From: Cerioporus squamosus
Lineage: Eukaryota; Basidiomycota; Agaricomycetes; Polyporales; Polyporaceae
Assembly: GCA_022592435.1 (NCBI GenBank)
Contig: JABYQS010000058.1
Coordinates: 1 to 64,000, forward strand
Direction: 5' to 3'
Length of the DNA: 64,000 nucleotides
The translations under genes were made by a program, and so were the position numbers. Positions 54,975 through 64,000 of the stretch are shown one piece after another. Each line of letters opens with the position of its first letter. Position 1 is the first letter of the stretch. Below the pieces are notes generated by a model that was given only the letters and a program-made list of their open reading frames with translations, ran no database searches and had not been told where the DNA came from.

Positions 54975-55939
54975 TCGTGCTGGTATAGCAGTTCTTCAAT
55001 CACACGTCGCAGAGTTGGTCTACCAAACGCCACTCTGTCATTCTTTAAACTGATCTGTTCCAGAACTAATCCGTCGACAACCTCGGCTTGCTCCCTCGGT
55101 CGTATGGGGGTCAACGCTCTGTCTTATGCGCTACATCGCTGCCTTTTCACTCGGCGTGGTAAATCCGGGCGCTCGGGACGGCAGTCTGAATAGAGGCCGA
55201 GCGACAACCCTCAATTGAGGTACAGCAATGCTTACGCGCCGGTTGGCATCATCTCCAGTTCACATACGCGTATGATGCCTCGTCAATAGCGCATCGATCA
55301 ACTATTCCGACTTCTGAAGCGGACCGCCCTCACTGCGCACATACACTGGCCCATCGGGCAGCGAGGATGGAATTCCGACATGGTGACTAGATCTTCGGTC
55401 ATGATGATTCAGGCGGCATGGAACGTGCTTACCGGACTTACGCAGACATTGACCTTGTCATTTAGGACGCCATTGAATGCCTCAAACCTACGCAAGGCGC
55501 TGTGCGGTATCCTGTGCGCGTAAAGATCCCGATGACATGCAACGGCTTTGCAACAAGGTGCGTCCTGAATCCGTCTAGTTCGATAATGTATGTCGTGCCT
55601 AAGCTTAGCACGACTCGGATAGCGCACGGTCGTCTTTCTTGCGTTGTGGTCCGTTGCCGACGGGCATACATGACATGACAGGTCACACAGGCCTGCTCGC
55701 CGAGCGCTGCATGACTACTATGTCTCTTCAAGTTCTGTCGGCCTCGGTGACGAACGTAATTTGGCCGATCCTAGCGGCGAACCGGAAGATAGCAGCGGCT
55801 ACGAACTGCGCAGAAGCCGGGGTCAAAATATGTAAGTAGTGGCATATAAGACGTGACAGCTCTTTTACCGCAACCTCACTTCAGGCCTCTCAGCTCGCTG
55901 TTGACTTCGCTCACCATCAGGAACTAGCGACTCACCGAC
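54975..55939. other. Spacer between the two glycosyltransferase copies
   Basis: These 965 nt have no coding content I can support. The last 100-150 nt presumably carry the promoter of the second copy. Confidence 0.45.
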
Positions 55940-58135
55940 ATGGCGGTCGACACAAAGAAGCACATCGTGGTGTTCACGATGCAGATGTGGGGTAGGTTGC
56001 CTCCTCGTAACACGACCACGCATATAATACATGCGTCAACTCACGGTGCTCATCAGGTCATGCCCGCACGATGTGCACCCTCATTGCGCGAATGGTGAAG
56101 CTGAGGAACGTTGTCGTCACCTTTTTCACCACGTGCGGGTTCTACGACCGCGTGCTAGCCGAGATCGGACGCGATTTCAACCCTCATGAGAAGCACCTGG
56201 AGGCCCGTATCAGGTGCGTATTCGGACGTCGAGATCCCCAGCGCGCGGTACTCGTCGCTGACGTCGGACACGTTGGCTCAGGGTTATTGCGCTTCAAGAA
56301 GGGGCGGAGGTGCTCGACGCGACGAGCCTCGAGGCGGCATTCGAGCAGGCGTGGGTGAAGGTAATCAACGACCAGCCTGTGGTATGCGCGAAGACCGGTA
56401 CGACATTCGATGCTCATCCAGTTCGTCCAAGTGCTGCCGTCCTCGATGTGAGTTCTTGCCTACAAAGGTCTCCTCACACTCTCACCTGATCAATCACCCT
56501 TGGCAGATGTTCGTTCCCCACGCTTTCGAAGTCGTCCGGAAGCTCAGCGCAGGAAACGTGAAAGCCTATATATGGGCGCCCGTCGCCATGGTCAGCGTTC
56601 CTATGCTCTTCGGCCGAGACTTCGAGCCGCAAGCTCGCGCCGAGGCCGCACGTAAGGGCGTCTCCTTTGATTCCGTTTGTCTTGAGGTGAGCCCGGGCAC
56701 GTAGTCCGCTTGGGTGCTACTTATATTCACGCTGTTCAATCCCACTAGATGTACCTTTCGAAGTCGAGCAACGAGGGTATTGTACGCACGCCGTGCACAC
56801 CTCCAATGTATACTTATGAAGCTCATCCACAATCTGTATGTCGCTGTTATCGAATTCATGCATGTGCACACATTCACCATACTTCAGTTTCCGTTTCCTC
56901 CCGACATGGCCGGGACCATTCTGGTCAAAATTGGAGGGTGAGTGTCGAGATGCAACCAGCCACATCGCTACCATGTCGCTAATCAACAGCTATATTTTGA
57001 TATTTCTGGCAGAAACTTGCAGAAGTGCGACGGATTGCTGACCTTTGACGCGGCGGACTATTTCCCGCAAGCAACGGAAACCATGCGTGCATGGTTCGCC
57101 GAGACCGGCCGCAAGGTGTGCTTTACCGGGCCGCTCATACCGACAAGACCTGAGGACACCTCGAGCGACCCGCGTTCTGCGCGAATCCTCGAGTTCCTCG
57201 ACGAGAAACTGACAACGAACGGCGAGAAATCTGTGGTCTACGTACGTCACGGTTCCGCAGATTGCCTGATCTCCGAGTCAGAAGGACGATCCAGCTGACT
57301 CCCGGAACGGCTTGTACTACTGCAGATCTCGTTCGGTTCGCTGTTCTGGCCGATGGACGATGCGAAGCTCTTGGCTATTCTCGACGTTCTGATGGAGAAG
57401 AATATCTCATTTGTGAGTACTAGTGCAGTACGCGGGGCTGCTCATCGTAGTAAGTCGCTGACTGCTCTCATCAACAGGTCATGAGCGGTGCCGCCGCGTT
57501 CTCGAGGAAGCCCCCCGCCGAGATGCGGGAAAAGCTGGCTCGGTACAGCGACGCCATCATGGCGGACTGGGTGCCCCAGCAGGCTCTCCTGGAGCATCCG
57601 GTACGCATCTGCTCTCCTTCATTCAAATTCACACTCCTCCCTGCATGCGTGGCTGACTGACTGGTCCGACAGGCCACGGGCTGGTACATCTCGCATGGCG
57701 GGCATAACAGCACGCTCGAGACCATCATGACATCTATCCCAACGTCGGTCTTTCGCTCTTCTTACGCGCACACACTCGCAACATGATCGCTGACATGTTG
57801 TATTGCACAATCATCATTACAGGATTCTCTGGCCCATCGAGGCGGACCAGCCCATGAACGCCATCCACCTGGCAGAGAACCTCGGAATCGCGTACGAGCT
57901 CATCGAGGTCCGCCACGGTGCCGGGGCAGGGAAGATCTACCGCACTGGCCGGACACCGATCGGCACCGTGGACGCCGTCAAGGCCGAGTTCCGGGACGTG
58001 CTTGAGCGTGCGTTTGGGGAGGACGGGGCGCGGAAGCGCGCGAGGCTGGAGGAGGTGCGGAGGACGCTGGAGGGTGCGTGGGCGGAGGACGGTCCTGCGC
58101 GGCGGGAGGTGGAGGAGTTCTTGGATGCTATTTGA
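55940..58135 (+). CDS. GT1-family UDP-glycosyltransferase, intact copy
   Basis: Early exons are 55940-55991, 56057-56213, 56282-56447, 56507-56686, 56749-56835 and 56888-56936, all in phase. About five more run to the stop at 58133-58135. It starts MAVDTKKHIVVFTMQMWGHAR, the N-terminal acceptor domain of fungal GT1 enzymes. The C-terminal donor domain has VVYISFGSLFWP, DWVPQQALLEHPATGWYISH, GGHNSTLETI and TILWPIEADQPMNAIHL. The PSPG-like His, Asn-Ser and Glu are intact. No signal peptide or membrane helix is seen, so it is likely cytosolic. It would transfer a sugar, probably glucose from UDP-glucose, to a small lipophilic acceptor, perhaps for detoxification of wood phenolics; the acceptor is not visible from sequence. 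It arose by tandem duplication with the copy at 52928. Confidence 0.9.
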
Positions 58136-58267
58136 GGTGTGGTCGGCTGTCGACAGGCGCCGCGCGGGGAGAGGATGATCATGCAGATTTTCTGTAGGCC
58201 TAGACAATAGTAGAGATAGACCGGCGTGTCACTTAGGACATGCATACATGCACACAAACATTGTCAG

Positions 58268-59651
58268 CTATGGATACGAGGGCATGAGGCAGGAGGAAGA
58301 GACGAACCTAGTTCTCGTCGAAGCATAGCTTGGCACTGGGAACTTGGCCAAGATGACTTCGTCCCAGAGCCAATACATCGGGGTGGTATAGGTTATATCG
58401 ACCGACTCCGGAGGACCAGTGCCGCCGGTAAGGAGGGAGACGAACTCGCCCTTGGGACCAGCGACGATGGACCCAGAGTCCCCGCCTCCGGAGAACGCGC
58501 CGAAGTGCTTGTTCTTGCCGTAGGGCAACACTGGGGCTGCGGTGGAATCGAAGGTGCCGGTGAGATCGTACTTGCGAACTTTGGACTCGAACCGGTTCAG
58601 ACGGCCAATCGTCGTGCCCGTCGAGTGGCCGTTCTTGATGACGAATCGTACAGGAGTGTCGTCAGAGTCCTTGCCGGTGGGATGGCTGATCTGTTCGGCG
58701 GTGAGGATGCCCCGGAGCTTGAAGAGATGACGGTCCACGGGGTAGCGGAAGTGGGACGCGCCGACCCGACCGTCACACATCATCATGCTCATGAATGCGC
58801 CGGGGTCGATCTCCACGCCTGGGATGAGAACATTTGGATTAGACACCTCCGAATCTGGTTAGAGGGACTCAGCACGCACCCAAGCTAAGAGCGTTATGTA
58901 CGAAGTTCGGCCAGAATCTGTCCTTGTTGAGCTTGATGACACAGACGTCCTGCGTGTACCCGTGGGGAGGAGTGTTGCCAGTGAGCGGCGGAGCCCACAC
59001 GACGTGGCCAATGATGCGGCGCTTCGGGTCGGAGCAGTACTTCTGCATTTCTTGAGGTGATCGTCATCGTCGACGGGGGCCAACAGCGGGGGACCAGTGA
59101 GAAGTCGGGCCTTGGATTCACGGAATGCTACGTCGACGTCGTCAATGCCGTGCTGCTTAAGGAGACCGAGGATGTCTTGAGAGGACTCGAACGCGACGTC
59201 GCTGGTGGTGTTGTCTTCCTGGACTCCGACCCAAATAGTGACGCCACTGATAACCTCATTTACGCGGCCGTCCACACCAGACTCCTCCCAACCAAAGCGG
59301 ACGAGGTCTATGGAGGTGAAAGGAATCTGTCGCTTGTCGAGGAGTTCACCAACCTTACAACGAATGTCAGTACGCAGGATGCTACGCATCTAGAGGATCA
59401 CGAACCTTATCACGAACAGTGCTCCACAGGTCGTCCTTGTCCAGTTGGGCGTGGTCGTCGACTTGCAGAAGCCGTATAGGGCGAGTGTAGTTCTCTGGCC
59501 CGGTAGGAGGCGTAAATATATCCTTCGAAGTCCTATAGATGAGCTTGGGGCCAAGGCAACCCTCGCCGCGGATATCGAAGTAATAGCATTGCTTCTCGAA
59601 CTCGGGGATGTCGTGTACGGAGGACGCGAGGGAAGTATCACTGGAGTCCAT
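58268..59651 (-). pseudogene. PA-clan serine-protease-like gene with internal deletion
   Basis: On the minus strand it opens MDSSDTSLASSVHDIPEFE, then YYFDIRGEGCLGPKLIYR. It continues after an intron to VTIWVGVQEDNTTSDVAFES and GIDDVDVAFRESKARLLTGP, ending LAPVDDDDHLK near 59055. The next bases jump to MQKYCSDPKRRIIGHVVWAP and on to GYTQDVCVIKLNKDRFWPNF in a different frame. After one more intron comes FSGGGDSGSIVAGPKGEFVSLL, with the trypsin-like GDSG, and TTPMYWLWDEVILAKFP. In the basidiomycete family I recall, about 130 residues lie between these blocks, including a TARHV-type His motif. Here they are missing and the joint is out of frame. A second one-base loss near 58340 hides the expected end (AKLCFDEN then stop). 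I therefore call it a pseudogene. Confidence 0.65.
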
Positions 59652-60467
59652 GAGGCTAGTTCAGTAGCAGGTGACAGTACTGGTCGTTCTTCCTCCTGGC
59701 TGGATTCGTTTGACTCAGGAGCCCCGCAAAAGACCCTTCGTGGGAAGTCGGAGATCGAACATGCCGACTGTGCAGGTCGAGGAAGAACCGTCGTCGTTGT
59801 ATGATTTCGACGCTCGCACGAGGCCGGGGTTGGAAGCTTTGATGCTGGTGGGCGATTGGAATGTTCCATGTGGACACGAATCTGCAGCGGATCGGGTGGC
59901 ACAAACGGGATCTCGGGAATTTAGACTTTGGATCGTTCGCTTCGACGCGAGATCTGTGAACTTTGGTGAACCATGTCAGTCCAGATCAGAGGTGCTGAGC
60001 ACTCGCCTTGTTCTCAAAGTCGCGCTGGCAGTCGTCGTTCGCTTCAGAGAGGAACACTAGTGCGCAGTGCGAACTCGCTATCAGCACTTGTACACGTGAG
60101 CGCGTTTCCCATCCCGTGACATGACGCGTCTATTGTCGTGACGCGTCGAGACCAGCGTCCTCCCTCGTCCGCCCGTGTTCCCTCCCGCGCTCCACGCGAC
60201 TGTGGGTTCCAAGCTCGCAAGAACTCGGGCGGGCTATTGTGCTCGGCGGGGAGGACGGCGGGGACAATGGAGAAGCGCAGCCGAGGTGTTTGGCCCGGTT
60301 TGGCCGTGTGGGCGGTAGCCGGTGGCCCAGGCGTGCAGTGATTGCATATCGCTGCTTCTCTGGTCTTTCCTCCACTCAAGCTCGTCTGTGCACCATCTCC
60401 CTGCTCAGCTCTCCGCAGACTACGCAGCAGCTGCCAGCACACGGATGCGCCTCCCCACACGCCTGCC
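59652..60467. other. Divergent intergenic region
   Basis: This is 816 nt between the pseudogene start (-) and the next gene (+). GC rises toward the right end. No gene supported. Confidence 0.45.
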
Positions 60468-61604
60468 ATGTCCTCCTACAGCAGCACCAGTCTGAGCAGC
60501 TACGACCCCGCCAGCTCATCCCACTCCGAGCTACCCTCCAGCCCCTCCACCTCACCCGGGACCTCCCCGCCCTCCCCCCTCTCCCTCAAGCACGCCCCCT
60601 CTTTCCCCCCAGGGCCCAGACACCCGCGCACGCGCACCCAGACGCACCCGCTGTCGCCCCCGCCGCCGCTCGCCCCGCCCGCACAGCGCACGCGCGCCCT
60701 CACCCTCGACGCCCGCCCGCACGGCATCGGGGTCGACCCCTCCGCGCTCGTCGGCAAGCAGCTCACGCGCGTGCGCCGCTCGCGCACTCACCCCTGCATC
60801 ACCCTCCACTGCGCAGATGGGAGTCTTTTCCAGGTGCTCGTCGTCGGCTACGACCCGCACCACCGCGGCGTCCCCAAGGTCCTCGAGAGCGACTCGCCCG
60901 TCCTCAACCCCCGCAGCGCCGCCGAGTCTGCGCACGCCGACCTCCGCCTGACCATCTCGCACGCGGCGTCCATCACGCTCTCCGACAAGGCGTTCCAGGC
61001 GCTCCCGGGCCCAGCTTCGGGTGCTCTGAAGGAGGGTGGTTTGGAAGGGCTCGCAAAGGCAGGGAAGCAGAGGGAGGACAGGTGGACGCAGCGCCATGCT
61101 GCGTTCGCCCTCAAGTTCGAGGAGGAGCAGGGCTGGCACTGCGTCTGGGCCACGATGGCCGAGTACGACGAGCGCGATCGCGAGCGGTGTGTCTTCCGCA
61201 ACTACGCCGACGTCTACCTCGACAGCCTCCATGCCCCTTCTACTCCTCCTGCCCCACCTCCGCCCCTCCCCACCGCACGTCGCATGCCCACGAGCGTACT
61301 GGGGGTACCCAGACCCCCGACTCTGCTGCGAATCCCAAAGGCCAGGGTCGCGGCGGCCACGGTCACGGCGCGAAAGGACGACGGCGGAACCACAAGAAGA
61401 GGACCGGCCCAGGCCAGGGTCCCGGTCCTGGCAACGGCCATGGCGGCTCGTCGCCTTCGCCGCGCAGCACGCCGAAGGCACGGTGGTGAGCGTAGTTGGA
61501 CACCTCCAGGGAGGAGGTGGTTACGGGGCGCGACGGTGTCACGGCAACAGCGCTTGAACGATAGGTGCGTGCTAGTCAGGTTGAGCTTCCCCGTCCTTCG
61601 CTGA
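60468..61604 (+). CDS. Conserved basidiomycete protein of unknown function
   Basis: The start at 60468 (MSSYSSTSLSSYDPASS) opens a frame that stays open to 61604, 378 residues, without an intron. A Ser/Pro-rich N-terminus of about 80 residues precedes a conserved-looking core: GIGVDPSALVGKQLTRV, HPCITLHCADGSLFQVLV, GYDPHHRGVPKVLE, DLRLTISHAASITLSDKAFQ, FALKFEEEQGWHCVWATMAE, RERCVFRNYADVYLDSL. I recognise this as a type of uncharacterised basidiomycete protein but not its function. After about 61230 the frame becomes Pro- then Arg-rich, while another frame (61313-61489) encodes a Gly/His/Lys-rich sequence (KGQGRGGHGHGAKGRRR) that looks more natural. A weak 101-nt intron (61212-61312) would join them but would remove the conserved VYL. 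The C-terminus is therefore uncertain. GC is higher here than in neighbours. Confidence 0.68.
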   Translation: MSSYSSTSLSSYDPASSSHSELPSSPSTSPGTSPPSPLSLKHAPSFPPGPRHPRTRTQTHPLSPPPPLAPPAQRTRALTLDARPHGIGVDPSALVGKQLTRVRRSRTHPCITLHCADGSLFQVLVVGYDPHHRGVPKVLESDSPVLNPRSAAESAHADLRLTISHAASITLSDKAFQALPGPASGALKEGGLEGLAKAGKQREDRWTQRHAAFALKFEEEQGWHCVWATMAEYDERDRERCVFRNYADVYLDSLHAPSTPPAPPPPLPTARRMPTSVLGVPRPPTLLRIPKARVAAATVTARKDDGGTTRRGPAQARVPVLATAMAARRLRRAARRRHGGERSWTPPGRRWLRGATVSRQQRLNDRCVLVRLSFPVLR

Positions 61605-64000
61605 CGTGCCGTCGGTATCAGGTCTCGACGTCTCCAGTCTCCAGGGTCTTGGACTGGAAGAAGCATGATCGTGACGGCTTGACAGGCCGCACTGACTTGG
61701 ATTGGAAGCTGTCGTACCTACGACCGTCGCTCAATTCTCCTCCGAGGTCTCCGCTCATACTCCGCCCCAAGTCTCGACCTGCTCTTCGCCGCATCCTTAA
61801 CTCTCGTCTTTCACATTCTACATCAGCGACACCTACCCACGCATACAGCTGTCCTCTCCTCAACCACTCCCAGCAGATATCGCGCATGCATCTCGTAAGT
61901 ATATCGGACTCCTCACTCGATCCCGCATCCCATCTGCCCATGAACCATGACACCGCATCGCACGGAAGACGAGCCTCTGGACGGACTCTCGATGTTGTTT
62001 GTTCTACCACTACCACTACCAACCCCATCCCCCTCCCCATCTCCTTCCCTCACCCATCTAGTCTCGCATCTGCTGTATCTCTTGTATCATATTCGCGCGT
62101 ATCGCTAGCTATATCTCACACGCTGCCGTCGCTGTCGCTGTCACTGTTATCGCTACTTCCCACTTCATCCCTCGAACCTCGAACTCCATACGAACGAAGT
62201 CTCGGAAGTCGCACTGTAGTCGCTGTAGCCTGTACGCTATCTGTTGTTGTCGTCGCGGACGAATGCTATCGCTCTGTTATTAACACTGACTTGCGCGGCG
62301 GACCTAGCATGTTGCAGGACGTACAGAGAGGATTTAGCAGATCCCGAAGGCAAGTAAGTCGGACGAGCTATGTACTACGTGCCTTGCATATCTTCCCGTC
62401 ACGCTGGCTGAGGCGGACACAAGGTCGACGGGATCATGAAGCCTGAGGCACCTATATGTTCTTGCCTTCGTAATGAACGCGGCATCGCGGCGAAGTACTC
62501 AAACGTACAGGATATAAGTCTCATGCGTCGGACGACTCATGCACGAACTGTCCTGTCCCAAGTCGTCGGCTGCGCATTGCGCCAGCTCTTGACGGGATTT
62601 CGGGCGAGTATGATGCACGCGCTTGTCCGTTCAGGGGTGTAGTACCATGAGCCTCGACATTGCATATGAAGACCACGAGTTGGTATGGAGGTACATAGAA
62701 TCAAGCCAACACAAGGATCCGACCTCCGAGGAGCAAGGACGATGACCGACTCCCTAGTGCCCCAAAGGCACCACGTTGTGATTCCCGAGCGTCCCGCGAG
62801 GCTCAGCAGGGCAGTAGAACTGCCAAACGGTGAACGAACGCCGGCAATGGTGCAATTGCAGTACTGTTCCAGTATAGCTCAGTAGAGACTATGTACCGAT
62901 CTGGGAGTCCCGCCATGTCTCTGATGGAGATCGCATCTCGCGCATCGCGGGTAAACTACCAATCCTGGTGATGGAAGATGGAGTTGGAGGCTTGTGAGCA
63001 ACCCAAGAGCACTCAAGCTCGAGTTGCAGTAGCAGGAGGGCGTGCCATCTATCAGCACGTCGAATCACGAGGACCTGCGCATCAGCATTACATGCCGGAT
63101 ATATCCAAGAGCGGCGGGACAGGGCAGGACAAAGCGAGCGATAATCTGCAGGACTTACGTTATGTCGATCGCAATGTAGTACTGAGTAGCGCATAAGTAT
63201 GCTGTATTCTGTAGCGCAGACTGATCAGGGCCTAGAGGTGTGCATGGCAGGTGAAGATCGGAACAGACCTTGTAAGAGTAAGTGCCAGCTCCAGCGGGCC
63301 GTGGTACAGCCATGCGGTCCGCCATCCGGTCGTCGACGACAGATGTCAGAACACACATGCAAATGAAGCCAGTGAATGAGAGAGGGCGCAGGGCTAGAAC
63401 CGCCAGAGCTTAGCGAGCTCCCCGAGATATTTGCTGCGCGCGATCTGAAGCAGAACATTGAGTCCGGCCGCGATGCCGTGCGTCTTTGGAATGGCAGGAG
63501 ACACCCTCGAGATTCGACCATCCCTGATATATGCAGGGAGGCCGGTGCGTATCGTTGCTTTGGGCGCATCTTATGGAGCTGCACGAGTGAGTTAGCATGA
63601 GTACAAGACACTCGAATTGTACGGAGATTCTGCATACAACCTAAAGGAGCATGGCAAGGCTTACCTTCACGGAAGCCTGTCATCAGGTCTGCCATTGTGG
63701 AAGGCAGCCGCAGGACTTGCGGTAGGGAGACAGAGACTACCCGGAATGGCTATACAGACCTCGCGGGCAGGCACTAGAGGGATGACTTGCACGACCCCAC
63801 ATGTTGAACTACCAGCGTGCTCTTCCGGCAGATACTAGCGGACAACCCACGAGTCTCCAAAGCACGATAACGACAACAGTGGCTGTTCAATAGACCGATC
63901 AGCGATGGACTATGAAACATACACACAACGCACAAACAGGCGCACCGATTGAACAGAATCCGAAGTCGTCGAAACACCCGACCCACTGACAAGCCGAGGC
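61605..64000. other. Right end: pyrimidine-rich tract and unassigned sequence
   Basis: From about 61620 to 62200 the + strand is C/T-rich with Ser/Leu/Pro-biased open frames, probably the 3' UTR of the preceding gene. From 62450 to 64000 there are only short frames. One minus-strand stretch (about 63409-63570) reads as plausible protein (GLPAYIRDGRISRV ... LLQIARSKYLGELAKLW) but is preceded by an in-frame stop, so I list it as a finding and not as a gene. Confidence 0.4.

Noticed and set aside
60342..60467. Upstream start for the 60468 gene
   Set aside because: The extra 42 residues (Ser/Leu/Cys-rich) are not protein-like, and the ATG at 60468 has a better context before the Ser-rich N-terminus.

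Overview
The window is nuclear DNA of a wood-decay basidiomycete, most likely a white-rot member of the Polyporales. The support is compositional and genic: almost every gene is cut by many short GT-AG introns of about 50-70 nt, and there is a class II (short manganese) peroxidase, an AA9 lytic polysaccharide monooxygenase, a CBM1 protein, a DUF6533 membrane protein and a translation elongation factor 3 with an inserted chromodomain. No rRNA, tRNA, CRISPR, prophage or clear transposon was seen. All exon models were built by eye; where stated, exon lengths sum to an open reading frame.

Layout, left to right: secreted aspartic protease (+, 271-1720); DUF6533 seven-helix-like membrane protein (+, 3265-5157) whose reading frame seems to need two 2-nt micro-exons; bleomycin hydrolase (-, 5299-7002); a 3.2 kb gene-poor stretch; short manganese peroxidase (+, 10254-11698); a Lys/Glu/Arg-rich coiled-coil protein (-, 12358-14403); a GTPBP1-type GTPase (+, 14953-17743); a membrane RING-H2 ubiquitin ligase (+, 18586-21389); a CBM1 protein (+, 22231-23175); a membrane-anchored GH18 chitinase (+, 23421-25413); a CRIB-bearing NDR/Cbk1-type kinase (-, 27583-31458) divergent from a homeodomain factor (+, 32845-34304); AA9 LPMO (-, 36339-38098); a single-pass membrane protein (-, 39664-41112) divergent from EF-3 (+, 42028-46646); a two-finger C2H2 factor (-, 47799-48810) divergent from a mitochondrial-type BolA protein (+, 50405-51080); a tandem pair of GT1 glycosyltransferases (+), the first frameshifted; a damaged PA-clan serine-protease-like gene (-, 58268-59651); and a conserved basidiomycete protein of unknown function (+, 60468-61604). 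The last 2.4 kb holds no gene I can support.

Functionally the window mixes secreted wood-decay and nutrient genes (aspartic protease, MnP, CBM1 protein, AA9 LPMO) with cell-wall and morphogenesis genes (GH18, NDR kinase, transcription factors) and housekeeping genes (EF-3, BolA, bleomycin hydrolase, GTPBP1-like). It does not look like a single co-regulated cluster. Recurrent oddities are very short exons, a few unusually long introns (335-626 nt), pyrimidine-rich sense-strand sequence downstream of three genes, and gene decay in the glycosyltransferase/protease segment near 53-60 kb.
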